A stretch of DNA of 64,000 bases. It comes from Ligula intestinalis (taxonomy: Eukaryota; Platyhelminthes; Cestoda; Diphyllobothriidea; Diphyllobothriidae). Position numbers and translations under genes: made by a program. Under the pieces are notes generated by a model that was not told where the DNA came from, ran no database searches, and was given only the letters and a program-made list of their open reading frames with translations. The stretch lies in contig JAYGXS010000004.1 in NCBI GenBank assembly GCA_036362985.1, forward strand, positions 15,117,583 to 15,181,582, given 5' to 3'. This document shows, one piece after another, positions 1 through 13,140 of the stretch (positions are counted from its first letter, which is position 1; every line of letters starts with the position of its first letter).

Positions 1-1011
1 ACCAAACGATACCCTGTTTATTATGCCAAAACCTATTAAGAAGTTTTTACCAAAATATACTCAAACCAAGTTTAATTGGCACATTCCCTCTGCAAAGTAC
101 TTTTATGTTTTAATTAGTTAAAAGTCGGTTAAAATAATTTGGTCGACTTAAATAAGTAGTTCTCACGCGCCCAAACGTTTAAAAATACTCAACATGTTCT
201 GCATTTTAAAACGCGAAGTCGTTCTGTGGCATTATTCTCTATCCTGTGAAAACCGACATGCATAATATATTCTAAACGAAAGAGTAGTTTTAATGCCTTT
301 TTAACGTTTCCCGACTTGCCTCATCTGCTGATAGTCTCCGATCGAACACTGCAAAAATAAGGTTGTCACTTCGATCATAGAATCGCGTTCAAAACTGTGG
401 TATAATGCAATAAAAACCATCATCCTGGTGCATTTAATAAGTCCAGAGCATTAGAACAAAAAGTATGTCCGATTTTTGTTTCGAAAGGTGGTATGTCTCC
501 TACAAAATTGAATGCGAACAGGCAGCTGTGCATCGTAAATAAAAAAGACACCAGCTGACCTGTAATATGAAAAGAAAGTATCGTTAACATCAATTTATCG
601 AGAAAAGTATAAATGACTTAGAGGCACTACAGAAATTGCATGTCATTGAAGATCAGTAATGACCCTCACCACTACCTTATCAAGCTTCACCGAAAAAGGT
701 GGACAAATCTAGCTTAACATGATATTATCTTTAGCTCTGTAACAGTTAAAAGAAAAATGTCTGTGATATTTGCTTCTTGGAAGGTCTTCGAAATAGGGCT
801 GTTTAGAGGTACTTACAACAATATTTTAGCGCAAATATACAGCAGCCGCCAAAGACCGTGCAAATGTTTTGATGACATTTGACTCGGTACTTGAGTGTAT
901 ATTTAGTAACATTATTTTGATCCATTCAGTTTATTGAATTATGTGAAAGCCCTTGAGTAAGTTAAATCGTCATTTTAGTTACGTTTATTAAGAAAAAATG
1001 GCCATTAATTT
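1..1011. other. AT-rich unassigned sequence
   Basis: No open frame, repeat or RNA structure that I can support. The sequence is AT-rich and resembles the background of the first 12 kb. Confidence 0.5.
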
Positions 1012-2450
1012 TTGGGAAATTGGGAGTACTCTCATGTCGAAGATATTTTCAATGCTATTTTGCAGGAGAGAACCAAACTGCACGGTAATGATGATTATAC
1101 TATGAAGGAACGCCAAAATAAGTCCAATGGGTATAAAAAGATATCCCTTTCAGATCTGGAAAAGTTCTATCGAAATTTTTCAGCTTCAAGTGAAGCCAAA
1201 TTAAAGGAATCACATTTATTTGCAGTAACATTGATGATGTGTATTTTAAAAATTGGGTATAGCTATTCTCTAAAGTTTTTGCACAAAATACAGTAACACA
1301 AGTCTGCTTGTTTGAATGCATAAACGATGTGATGTTTGCCCTTGCAACAAAAACAAAATATCGAAAATTTAAATGCAAATGTAAGAAACGAAGGCCTTAT
1401 TGAATGCGAGTCGTGTAGAAATAGTTTTATGTGTACTTTACTTTATTCCTTTTGCACTATTTAAAAATGGAATAGCCAGAAAAATGAGAACTTTTTCGAA
1501 AATTGGCAATGTTTATGGCCAGTTTTTTTTTAAATTCGTATAATTATATCAGAATGTGGAATAATTCCGCTTAGGCGAAAAATAATCCATAATAAAGAGG
1601 AACGAAAGTAAAATCTAATCGTTTTTCTTCAGGATACTTAAAGGAATTCTCAAAATTCTCAAATGTCATTAAGATATTACATTGGATAACGTCAATGTAT
1701 GCAGAACTTCCTCAGCTGAATATCTTATTACAGAACTTTTCAAAAGGTTACCTTTCATGGGAATTTTTTATTAATCTTAAGAATAGTAGTTTCAAAACTT
1801 CAGTGCGGACAAGATTTTCCCTCAACAATGTGTTTTGCTGTTTTAAGGCATTTCTGCATATCAAAAACGTTGCCATATTCATTCAAACTGATATCGGAAA
1901 ACACTTTATTTTGGTGAATGCTCTTTACATCTATCTTATTTAAGATGTTTTGGTGTAAACGTTGAACAGATGCAGAATTTATCAATTTATCAATAAAGAC
2001 AGTAAAAAAAATAAAATGATGGCACAATTTTTTTAATGAAATTCAATAAATACTTATCCAGTAAGAGTAAAGTTAACACAATATCTTGAATAAAAAAGTT
2101 ATTTCTATGTATAGAAAGTGATTGCTTTTAGCTTTATTTTTAATAAAATGCTTAAATTTATTGTTCTAATTTATAGCCATTTTCGACGTCATCAGAACCT
2201 GGGGATTATCAAGAAAATTATATTTTTCTTTACAAATACTTAGTAATTCCTATAGTTATTTTAAGCTGTTCATTATTATTTTTAAGTTTAGCTGAATGCA
2301 TTCACACTGGTATTGGAGTAATAATCAAATTTAAACAAAGTTATGAATGTTGCATGGTCTTTGGTGACTACTGTATAGTTATGATAATGGTTAACGTTAC
2401 TTTGACTTAAAAATGGTAACCACCAAAAAGGGCGTATGCATTTAACAATT
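1012..2450 (+). repeat. Dispersed repeat family 1, copy A, with a decayed coding stretch
   Basis: This segment aligns by eye with the reverse complement of 16140-17490. The match begins in a 94-codon open frame (1012-1296) whose residues KLKESHLFAVTL correspond to MLKERNLFAVTL read from the minus strand near 17.3 kb. It runs on through non-coding sequence around 1820-2030, with shared blocks such as ttttgctgtttt and gtaaacgt, and ends near 2380 with shared blocks such as gcattcacactggtatt and gcatggtct. The preserved protein similarity suggests the element once coded for a protein, but I do not recognise the family. Identity is patchy with many indels, so both copies are old. It could be the internal part of a PLE or of an unrelated element; nothing here decides that. 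Confidence 0.6.
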
Positions 2451-4544
2451 AGACTATAAACTCGTCAGAAGGGTAGATTACGCCCTATAGTTGGCTGATT
2501 TTTTAAACTGGAAAAATGACACATCTTCGAGACCATCTGCATAACCTTGAGAAATAAGAGGCCATATTAAATTCTCACTGGGTCATTGAAGACTAAAACC
2601 ATTTGCCTACCTCAGTTGTCCCTGCTTAAAACATTGAGGCACTTAAATGAAGACTTGATAACACTCAAATTGATGGTCACACATTTGGCAGACACCGACG
2701 ATATATGGCTCTGAAAGCCTCTGCCTTTCCCCCTTTTATATGCAGAAATACTGAAGCTTGAAGAGCAGGGCCCCTCAAGTCATACTATACAGGCTACAAT
2801 GTAATCATATCACTTACCTAAACAACCATTATAATTGCGTAGGCCGGACAGACTGCAGTTCTGCATCAGAACTACACGGGTACTGACAGATGTATAATGA
2901 TCCATGTTAAGCAAATGTTTATAGCTACGAAAAGTATCATGAATCCAATGTCTTAGTGTGGTCCCCACGACATTTTCACTTACTTGGTATCCAAGGTGCC
3001 TTTTTGTTTATTATGTGAAACCTTTATTTTTAAAGCAGGCATAGGCAGCAGGATTGACTGCATCTAATAGATTTCGCGACGGCTTTTTAACTGCATCCGT
3101 CTTTGCATGATTAAGATAACGAATGGAAGATAGTGGCTAGTTTAATCTCCGCACAATGTCAATGCAGAACAGCGAGGGTCACAGATCACTGCTAATAATG
3201 ATCACAGTCCCGATAGGCAAAAGTGGTTTATCAAGACCCACTCCTATACCCCTAGTCCCAGCATTTTATCCTGCAAAAACGGTGGCTATACATTTTTCGG
3301 CGGTGTGAAAATGTCACAGGCAGCGAAGGAAATTTTTAAAAGTAAGTGTTAAATGAAAAAAAATAGTCGAATTTTCTTCCCGCGGACGCTGGTAGTAAAT
3401 TGTTCCGCATGTACATTGAAGGTGCGCGCTGCGCTGCGCTTCGCACCGCGAACTGTACTAATCTAACTCCAAAATGGCAAGTTGCCCCTCAGGTAAGTTG
3501 GAGTAGACGACCTCCTACCCACCAGTCACTTTTACAGGAAATTCAAAAAAACCTGCAATTTGATAATCGGGTTTTAAGCAATAAGATAAATGCTAATACA
3601 GATTAGGAAAATCTACAGATGTAAATCAACAACTTTTCTTAATACAATAAAAAAAATTATTAAGCATTTATTTAATTATATTCCACTGCGTGTCCTAATT
3701 CCCCAACCACAAAACCTTATAAGCTCCATTTATGTAGAGGAGCATGCAAGGAGTAGGAATTAATGAGTGGTCCTACATAAGCTACCGTTACCCACGATTA
3801 CATTTAGGCACCCGATTACTAGAACAATTGGAGTTTAGCATATTTTCTAGCTGCTAGCGAAGGTTGGCTTTCACCTGCCATACATAGGCTGCTTTTAATT
3901 GACGCACGCTCCCATTTGTACGCGTTGGGAAAGTTCTTCAATCTAGGACACGTTGAGTAACCTAGCGATGTGGTACTCTATGTTCTTGCTTAAAAATCCG
4001 AAGAAGCCCGATACTATAAACTTCTCCCGTAAGGGACATATTATTTCGAGCACAGTTACATGACAGTTGCGCTACACCATAGAGAGAACGCACAATGCAG
4101 CTTAACTTATCTCACTCAATCCTAATAAATGCAATCCAGTACGCCATACAAGGGAGGTCTTGCCATTGTACGCTACCCCAACTTGTGTTTATTAATTCAC
4201 GTGCACTTGCGCATACAAGTACATTGGGTGTACACGAATGCACTTGGCAGACAGGGCGTTGGGTATTTGCCAAACGGAAATTTTAAATACGAGAAAAGAG
4301 TACCACAGTCTTAGATTACTTAATGTTTACCAGGCAGTGGTCACTTTCTTGGCCTCAAAACAACGTTCCGGGTACTTTTTCGACACGCACTATTCAGATT
4401 TGGATGGAGACTATTTCAAGAAAGTCAGTGGTGACAGAAATTCGACCTCTGCAAGCAGGTGAAAATGTTGCTTTACCTTTAAGTGCCCTTGTAATCGAGG
4501 AATGTATATTTAATCACGACTGTGATTGTCTCAGACTGCTACAC
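2451..4544. other. Unassigned sequence, possible weak GIY-YIG trace
   Basis: No gene is supported. Between about 2790 and 2890 the plus strand reads NHYNCVGRTDCSSASELHG, which is reminiscent of the YVGxT...LxxRLxEH part of PLE GIY-YIG nucleases. There are no flanking matches, so this could be chance. The open frame at 3400-3606 has no recognisable content. Confidence 0.2.
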
Positions 4545-4612
4545 TATTACCGAGGATTAAGGATTCCCGAGGGAATCCGAAACGTGGGGACAATAAACCT
4601 CTTCTTCCAGTT
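4545..4612 (+). ncRNA. Degenerate PLE-type hammerhead relic with an 8-bp hairpin
   Basis: Positions 4561-4578 form ggattccc-ga-gggaatcc, a perfect 8-bp stem with a 2-nt loop. It is directly followed by gaaacgt, the usual 3' half of a PLE hammerhead core. The seven bases before the stem should read ctganga but read aggatta, so the 5' half of the core is decayed. The sequence after the core (acaataaac, then ttccag) resembles that after the better motif at 29719-29752 (taataaac, then tcccag), which supports a shared PLE origin. It is not expected to be catalytic. Confidence 0.35.
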
Positions 4613-7600
4613 ATCGCTTCCTCTTCTTCTGAACTGTGCTTTGAGTAACTTCTGTCCTGCCCCCTCTTCTTTCTCATATGCTGGTTTAGGTTTGTCTCTT
4701 TCATCTGATCAGTAATAACCACATGTTTTGGACATACCATCTGCTGTATGGTTCCGTGTGTTGGCCACGTCATACGGAGACGGATTGAAGTTGAAAACGT
4801 CACGGAATTTATTTAAGCTCCTTAACTCTGCTGTCCATGCCTGTTTTAAATTTTTACAGGAAGAAATATGCTTTGAAACGTACTTTATGTTATGCCGTTC
4901 CCGCTCGGAAGGGAGGTCATGTGGCCATGAGCGTTCGCACTCTCTGCCAACGATGTACAAACCGGTACTTGGGACGCTCTAATGAAACCGAGTTCGCATG
5001 GGTAAGGGGGGTGAGAACAAGGCAGATGCTGCGTAACTCTTTTCATTCGCCAGACTGTTTTGGATATAATTCGACCATTGTCATTTGCGATGGTCAAACT
5101 GACAACTTTCTGACTGGTTATATCTGCCATTTCCCAATCAACAACTAATAGCTTCTAAAATAGCTTTCATTATTGTAACATTACTTGTTTGTTTAAAAAA
5201 TGAGTTGTGTTTAAGAAAATTGTTAAACAACCAAGTTCTTGCCTCAGAGCCCTTATAGACAGACCACAGATAGTCCTTGAGGCTTTTGTAAGTACTTCCG
5301 TCTGACAAGCCATTGGCGTATATAACGTTTGTATATATTGTGGCACGTAGAACGGCAAAACATAAAGCGCAAACTCTTCATAGCACTGAACTAACTGCAT
5401 AAGGATTAATTTAAGCTGCCCAAACCATATCATCCCGCGAGAAAAGATTAACAATTAAGCCTGTCTTTAACAGTCATGCTGAGCGATGTACAATGTCCGG
5501 CGGCATTTAATTGGCGTAGTAGACCTGTTCACCTGTCAACATAGCTGATTTCGATAGTTACTCTCTGGCGTTTGTACTTAATCTCCCCTTTTAATTCACT
5601 TGCTTCACATCTCAGACCTCTGAATNNNNNNNNNNTGAAAAATCGAGGTGTTTTTGGACCTGCGCTCTATAAAATGAAATGTTTCCGGCGTATGCATCTA
5701 TATTTGTTTCTCTGCATTGACCGATTTCACACAAATTCAGCAAAGCTGATTTTTAATTTGAAGCCCATTGGGCCACTGTGCTGTATCAAGTGAAATTATT
5801 TCAATCATGCTGGATCTGCAACGACCCGGCTTGTAGACTATTATATTTTAGATTACCGTTTATATGTTGGTGTAGGACCCAATGCAAATGCTTCCACTTG
5901 AGATTGAAAGTGAGTATTTAGAGACGCAGACGTGTTTGCATTGTAGCTTGAAGCTATCAATCAGGTGTTATTTTCAAGTAAAGCGAAGGACATTGTCATA
6001 GCTGCAGTCAATGACCGTATTCCTGAACAGCTGACGTAATTCCAACGTACATTTCCATTTAAAAAAATTACGTAAATTGAATTGTTATACTGATTACCAT
6101 CCGGGCTAATCCCACGCAATTTAATATCTGCTAATTTGCAACTTTCGAAATTGCATTCGCTTTGGGCTGCTGAAAAATCTGCAAATGCTAAAATGACAAC
6201 TTTTAATTTGGCAGGTTATTTAAACAGCCTCTATCAATTCCTGTATATTTTTCAAAATCGGTGTGCAATAACATACAATTTTTTTAGCCGTTGAGTATAA
6301 AATTGTTTCTTGCATTTTAGCAGTTATACTTTTCATTTGAGTAATATTGTGATCGGTTTATGCTTGTATATGAGCCTAGGTTTTTCATATTACAAGCGTT
6401 AGGCTTTACTTTCGAGAAGAAGCGTGTAGGACGTCATTATGATGTAGGATAATCTATATTATAATCCCACTTAAGTATTCTTTTCTTGCTAAATACCAAA
6501 TGTATGTGATTGGCAACTTAATTTATTTATGACGTCTTTACTGCCATCAAGCAATGGTGACCCAACCTCGGTTTGCGGAATGCCTGCGGCCTGAACACGG
6601 GTCAGTGCAATTGCAGCACGCATCGAGAAATTCCACAGAGAACTGTCGAAATGCGCTCTCATGTGAATAAGATACATAGGCTTGATTGCAATATTTATTT
6701 TTATAAAATATAATGCCACAGTGTTTAAATGACATTCAACAGTCAGCTTTCGAGTCACTTCGTCCGGACCTTTTGCTAATCTGCACTCGTTAGAAATCAC
6801 CTACGTAAATGCCGTATACCTTTTTTCGAAAGTTTCATTAGAATTATGGCATAAATTTAGTAAAAAACACGTTTTATTAAAATTGTTTTCTCGGTGATAA
6901 TCGAAACCGCGTATCAATTCCCCAGCATGTTGAACCCCGCCAGCGAACATGCCTTTTAGATTCTTTAAAAGATAAGACTCGTATTTGTTAATAAACTATA
7001 AGTACGCATTTCCTTGTATAAGGAAAGGTAAAATTTAAAGTATTTTAGTATTTTAAAATGAGCATGAACCTTGTTCTTTGCCCTTACGGAGTAATAATAA
7101 GCGCAAAGGTACGGTGCTGTGTGTAAATGCATTTCACGGGATTAAAAAATCTTATAATTAGAAGATTTTCCAAAAATATGGCATTTAATCGAGTGAAATA
7201 TTCAAAGGACACATACATTTTCAAATTGAGCATAAGAAAGGAGTTTTCTGCCTAGGCCAGCAATAAACCTGTCATGTTAGGTGAAAGTTGTGTCTGACAT
7301 GTACATGAACATCACGGACACGGCTTGGTTTTGTGCATGGATAAGCTTTGATGTACAACTCTGCATGCTCTTGCCATCGGACAGCCTTTTCTGACACATT
7401 TACAGATTTGGATAAAACGCGGGATGACAGGGTAAATCATATATGCTGAGAATGCCTAGTTCATGGAGACTTAATGTTTATTTTTTAGAAATATTCTAAC
7501 TATCAGACTATCGAGAGCAGGCAGCACGTAGTCCGTACTTCGAGGATTAAAATGGCATGCGTGGCTCATCAAATCTTCACCATTTTAATGCCACCTCGCA

Positions 7601-8544
7601 TTGATACAGAGATCGCAGAAAGCCGACAACACTTCATCAATCTTGGAAGATCGGAACCCATCAGCATGAAGGACACAGAAAACGGAATGATAATTTAAAA
7701 CGCGTAAGCCCTCAGCTACCTGTGATACGCACATCACCCAAGCTTTATAATAGGAAATTATTCTTAAGATAAAAACTCATCGTGTATTTTTTTCCCCGGT
7801 GAGATGCGGGCTCCCACCATAAAGGCTGATGTTTATAGTATATTTAGACTGTATATTTAGATGACGAGAGGTAGTATGCAATACTGCTTCAGAATTATAG
7901 AGCAAAAACTTATCTTTCCAACTTTAATTTAGGCTATGAATCTGCGATCTGGGCGAAAGAAAGCTTACTAAACCAAACCTGCTTCCTATTCAATCCTAAT
8001 CCTGAGTGCGTCGTACAACAGGATCGAGAGAGTTTCCAACCACAATCTTGTTAAACTCACTTCAAAAATGTACAAGAAAAGCGAAGGGCACACTGATGAT
8101 CGCTAATGACCGTGAACCAGCTGTCTGTGTCCTGCATTTTAAAAGGTTACGGAGCTTTCCAAGTGGTAGTTGTCCTTTGCCATAACGATGTTTTGATATC
8201 TCGTAGCACAGATGGCAGATTAAGCAGTCGTGAGGGTGACGCTCCTTTTTGATACGATTAGCAGTTAGTTTGGTGAACCTGTCGTGATCAGCCAGTAGTA
8301 TTACAACCCCTTACACGTTTGTAAACGTGATTTGATCTGTATGTTTAGTTGGAGATTGTTATCTTATATTCAAGTCATGTCTATGCCAATCCTGGGTAGA
8401 AATATAAGGCGGTCGAGTAACCAATCACTTAAAATAGAGATTAGGTCAGAATGAGTCAGTGAACTTGTCGAAATGGTGGTGGAATAGACAAAATAAACAT
8501 CCCTAGAGTTTTAAGTCAGGGGAGATTGCTAAGACCGCACAGTG
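4613..8544. other. Unassigned sequence with a short assembly gap
   Basis: There are several short overlapping open frames between 4.1 and 5.5 kb and at 6.5-6.8 kb on both strands. None shows a domain, a repeat partner in the window or a codon pattern that I can support. A 10-N gap interrupts the segment. Confidence 0.4.
5626..5635. other. Assembly gap (10 Ns)
   Basis: Ten consecutive unknown bases. An open frame reading across it (5572-5793) is not meaningful. Confidence 0.99.
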
Positions 8545-8574
8545 CTTTCCCGTAGAACGAGCTCTACGGGAAAG
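8545..8574. repeat. Perfect 12-bp inverted repeat, 6-nt loop
   Basis: The arms ctttcccgtaga and tctacgggaaag flank the loop acgagc. It sits in a GC-richer patch (8.5-8.9 kb) with no recognised gene. It could form a hairpin or cruciform. I see no T-run that would suggest a terminator, and no repeat partner elsewhere in the window. Confidence 0.7.
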
Positions 8575-11500
8575 TGTTGCCCACAGCACTTCAGATAAGT
8601 TTTTGCTTATGCGTACGCCTGTGCTTGCGTGTCTACAGGAAATTTGATATATATGTTTGGCCTGCAGCCAATCGGGAAGTAGTGCGCGGTGATTAGCTTC
8701 TAGCGCACGTGTGGCAGACAAAGGCACGATGAGTCAGCCCAGTGACGCTGATCACGAACTACCACATACGTGTTCATGTGGTTAGGACAGATGGAAATTA
8801 TACCGGTTACGTGGTCTGTTCAACTCCATCTCTGATACGTAACGTAAATACCCAGTGACTTATCGACAAACGATACATGATACTGATATGGACATTTCTG
8901 GCTGATAGGATGTCATAAGCCAGTCCTACTTTACCTCAGGGTTTGCAATCTTTGTGTTCAACATTCAAGGCACAAGCTTGTGGTTCTGCCTGTTGTTGTT
9001 GAATAGCTTACCACCAGTAGAGGGATCCCCACGTATTGTTTTGCATTAAGTATTAAAATAAGGGAGACTTATTAGGCTTTTCTACTCATATTACTAGTTG
9101 GAGTGAAGGCGGTGTCGAGCTCAAACCTAAGCCACATGGCACAACGAAAAAGGTTTTCCTCGCAACGTTAGGAATGAGTGCAGTCTATATTCTTGGGAAT
9201 ATAAATTTCCATCTTGAATTGCGGCTAAGTTAATTTACCTCACTCCCATGAGGCAGAAAAGATAATCCTATGAAGTTCCTAAATCATCAAGTATTGTAGT
9301 ATTTTTTGGCTGTCAGTCCTCATTCTAAACTCCAGGAAAAACGCTTAGGCTGACAGAGAAATTAGTTAGACTCTGGGCGATGTCTGTGAAATCGACTGCG
9401 CTGTCTCTCTCCAATTCTCTTGAATCTACAAAGACTTATTGCAACAGTCTCTAATTTTATAGATATGTTTCAAAGAACTTACGGCAGGAACTTAGCATAA
9501 TTTACGAAATTTTGAATAAAATCTTTTTAGTTGGTTCCCGAGGTCGATATGCATTTTTAGCTGACCTTGTTCAGCTTCTGCCAAATAAGCATGCAATATT
9601 CACAGGGTACCAACAGGCAGTCACCAGTATGCTAGCACTTAAATATTTCTCACCCTACTGAAAGCGTACTAAAAAATAACCCCTGCAGACGTATTTCCGT
9701 GATCTTGTTGAGGGTTTCAATCATTAAAAGGGGGAGCCCATCCTTCCATGCACTTTTTCACCTTTAAACTTCTAATTTAATGTAGTTCTGTTTAATATTT
9801 GTGGCAATTAGTGCATGAAACTTAAGTAAACTGTTCGGCCATAATCTTTGTAGGCTCAAGTTGAAAAGGTAGGCAAATATTTGAGCCGAAAAGCCTCACT
9901 TAATATGTACTAACAGCCAGCAAAGTCCTCGTAACACGCGTCATGCCAAAGCACATGATCTGCTTAACGTGTGCGCTTGGGCGTTGTGCTAGAACCAGTG
10001 CTGTAATTGTAGTTGATGGTCAAGCATATGCATCTATGAAAGCCTAATCACCTACCGTGTACCGGAACCATTTAAAAATCCACCAATCTAGAGGATATAG
10101 TCCGCATACCGCTACCTTCTGCAGATGACAGTCAAGATGTAACGAAGTTAAAAAACCTCAGTTAAAATTCGTTTTTTCGAGGCACTAATGGGGAGAAAAA
10201 ATATGGTAGAACAAGCGTAGAATAGCAACGTTTCGCAGTCAAGGCCTTGGACTGGCTGTCAATCACTGAAAGCGACTACCTCTTTAAGGCTCCTTCTGCA
10301 GACCGTCAACCAAAATGTGTGGAAATTGCAAATGAAAAGCTTCCTTCGTGTAATGACGCATATGAGTCTAGAGGCAACAGGCAGTAAGCAAAATTCTAGA
10401 ATATCTAGGTAGAAAGGTGATTTCAGATGCCCCCTCTGACATGCGTTTTTGACGTCATAGATAAAAGCCCACTTCAATTAGCGGATCTTGCACTTTGTGG
10501 TTAAAAGTGACGCGGATAATTATGCCCTCCCTAAATAAATGCCCAAGTGAAAGCTTTATTTCCTAGCTGAGCGACAAATTCATGCGGAAGAACAGAGATT
10601 AATTGTCTGCCTGCATCCCTTTTTATAGTAATTTACGTCTTGTCAGTGTCCGCTATTGAAGCAAAACAAAAGTGAAAAATGAAGGCAATATAAATAACAT
10701 AAACAAGCTCCTTATTTTAAAGAAATTATTTGCATTATATTACACTGCCTTCTGTTATGCCTTTATTAATTATCAATTTTAATGAATCAAGATGTACTTC
10801 TCAGTATCAAATTTGCGGCCTCAAAGATAATAACGTAATAGAAACTAGAGAATAATCTCACAAATTGTCACGTGCAAAAATTACTTGTGAAAAAAAAATT
10901 ATATCAGTGCGATAGATCTATAACAACACAGAAGGAAAATCTGTTTACGCGTTTCTGGTATCATGAGAGTTATTTATAAATGTATACGAAAATCGGTTCA
11001 TTATTACAGGCGATTGCTCATTATCTCTTAGTAAGGTGGACTTTTGCGTCAATATTTTCGCGCAAAGAAAGGAAAACTCACGTTTCCACCCGTTTTGAGA
11101 CTGTTCTAAAAATGCTAACATATTATGCGCAATTTGCGTTATGGCCGAAATTACGAAAATGATAAATATTGATACATAGTGTCTGATGTTAAAAAAGCCA
11201 CTGAAAGTTTTGTCGTGCTACTTGAAAACGAAATTCCCATCCGTCTTTGTCCTCTTAATCAAGTGAGATTGAAAGGCTTCGTTATTAAGTGAATGCGTGG
11301 AGTTCAACCGGAAGTTCAAAGGCGTGTAGGGTAAACAGTTACTTTTTGCTTCCTGAAGCTTCTTAAAGCAAAACGTCAATTTTATTCAATAACTTTGAAT
11401 ATAATTAAGCAGGCATTATTGTTGAAGTATGATTAATAAATTAAGCGTAAGTTTGCGACGCTGGTTATTTACGCCTGCTGTAGAAACCACTGTGCACGGA

Positions 11501-12585
11501 GAAAGAGTTTTATAGATCGTTATGTCATGGAGACTAATATTTGGCAAATGGAACTACGGCGTTCGAACAGGGAATATGACTTTTAAAACTGTCCAAATTT
11601 GCCTGTTTTCTAAATGGGACTTATGTTTTGCGTGGTATTATGATTTCAGAAAGTAATTTTTGACGATGATTATGGTAAGGTTACACCTATTTATCTCTGT
11701 AAAAGTTTGCATGCTCTCAATAAAAACTCACAGCAGCGGACTATACAGGTGTCTGTTGTACTCAATATAGGAAGTCCGCTACGGTTAATTTGGCAATCAA
11801 GTGTACTCTATAATAATTGTGTATAATGAGGGCCTAGTTTGGAGCGTATGATTGTTCCATTTGCAAATAAAACGCAAGTTGCAAACAATAAAAGCGATAA
11901 GCACATAGATAGGGAATGTGATGATTCACGCATTGGTGTTTCCGTGATTGACCAGGTTCTCACAAATCACAAACAGATGCTGACTAGTTTAGAAGACCAG
12001 CCTCACTGCAGCCGCACTGTCCACATTAAAGTGGCAATGTTCCAAGCCCTAACCTTTAGGGCCTAATCATATGAAAAAGTGAGTATAATTGTTAACAGTA
12101 CGGAATACGCACTGAAGTTCATTTTTGCGGAGTCCCTGTAGTCAAACCCTTTCTGTCAGCTATCTCTTTAACAAATATCCCAGTTAAGTATTCAAGCAAA
12201 TCATACGTTGGATGGGAATTTTAGGTACAACTGACTGATGCGCCCTGAACCTGCGACTTTTTTGTGGGTGCAGATTACAAACTAGGTCTGCCTGTCTGTC
12301 GAGTATTCTTTTTGCTAGCAACAATGTTTATTCCAGCGTCCAGTAAAAACCGGCAGACATTTAGTTCAAAAATTAATTCTTCTAACTTTGCCAAAATTCT
12401 TAGTGAAAATTTCAGCCGATAAATTGGCGAGAATACGCTTGCTTTCAAGAAATGGGCCTCAAATTTTTAAACTTGCATGTCCATTAATGAAATGACTTAT
12501 GCGAGTTGGTATACAAATATTGCGGTTGTCAGGGGCGGTGGCGATGGGGACTCAGGTCGAAAATCTGATCAGCGTCAGGGGACTG
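8575..12585. other. Unassigned sequence
   Basis: Read on both strands without finding a domain, RNA structure or repeat partner. Short open frames at 10259-10477, 10980-11162 and 11839-12066 have no recognisable content and look like chance. Confidence 0.4.
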
Positions 12586-12930
12586 TTAGCCGAGAGAGGT
12601 GACAAGCTGCGGGCCTATTGATGACCCATGGTAACTATGGCGCCGCAAAGAAGGTCTTTTAACGCACAGGACCTGTCTGTGTAGCCTAATAGCACCTTTT
12701 GCTGCAGCCAACCTACGCTCTCCACGGAATTGTAAATAGCTCGAGGGCACCTTGTAGCTCACCCGGAAAGCCTTTCTTGCATCCACACGATTGCCTGAGT
12801 GTATCATGTGCGCTAGAATGAACCTGCCTATGCCCCTTGTTCGGCATTTTCCTAACCACATTGGGCGATGTTCTCCTACACTTTTGGACAGATGCGAGCT
12901 CGTGCAACAAATATACTGTACCCCACCGGA
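12586..12930 (-). pseudogene. PLE 3' end: GIY-YIG endonuclease fragment
   Basis: The minus strand encodes the tail of a Penelope-like element protein. It reads GEHRPMWLGK (end of the GIY-YIG core, cf. the REH motif), then HSGNRVDARKAF, VSYKVPSS and RLAAAKGAIRLHRQVLC. The same order of motifs occurs in the better fragment at 15163-15600 (REHIPT, NHRVDTNEA, VVYRTPSN, RMLAAAKAVAIRL). In PLEs this domain nicks DNA for target-primed reverse transcription. The GIY half lies in another frame (about 12900-12930) and no RT domain is attached, so this is a 5'-truncated, frameshifted relic. Confidence 0.65.
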
Positions 12931-12950
12931 GCCGGTGATTGAATAGATGA

Positions 12951-13140
12951 TTAAGAGTTAGCCTGGGCTGGCAGTTTTTCCTTTATATCTCCGTATAGGA
13001 TGGGATTAGTCAAGAAAAGTGCGTAGGCGTTGTATGCTAGAGCCTGGTTCAAGCGCCTCTTTAGGAGATCGCTTGGCACGTCCCACAGTAATATGGAGGG
13101 CTTTAACGGTCTTTTAACTCTGATCCTAGTGACAAAGAGA
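12951..13140 (-). pseudogene. Possible second PLE C-terminal fragment
   Basis: A minus-strand frame ending at a stop at 12951-12953 reads VPSDLLKRRLNQAL, then LTNPILYGDIKEKL. The spacing recalls the VPSN...RRRL...RLTNPVL stretch at the PLE C-terminus and the frame abuts the fragment at 12586-12930. The match is short and lacks the GIY-YIG core, so this is a tentative call; it could be another retroelement. Confidence 0.3.

Noticed and set aside
4095..5454. Cluster of overlapping frames of 60-130 codons on both strands
   Set aside because: No domain, no repeat partner, mutually overlapping in several frames. Consistent with chance in a locally less AT-rich stretch.
8503..8727. Minus-strand frame reading IYQISCRHASTG, at first taken for a PLE GIY-YIG core
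   Set aside because: The match stops after the first few residues; no VGxT, REH or distal motifs follow.
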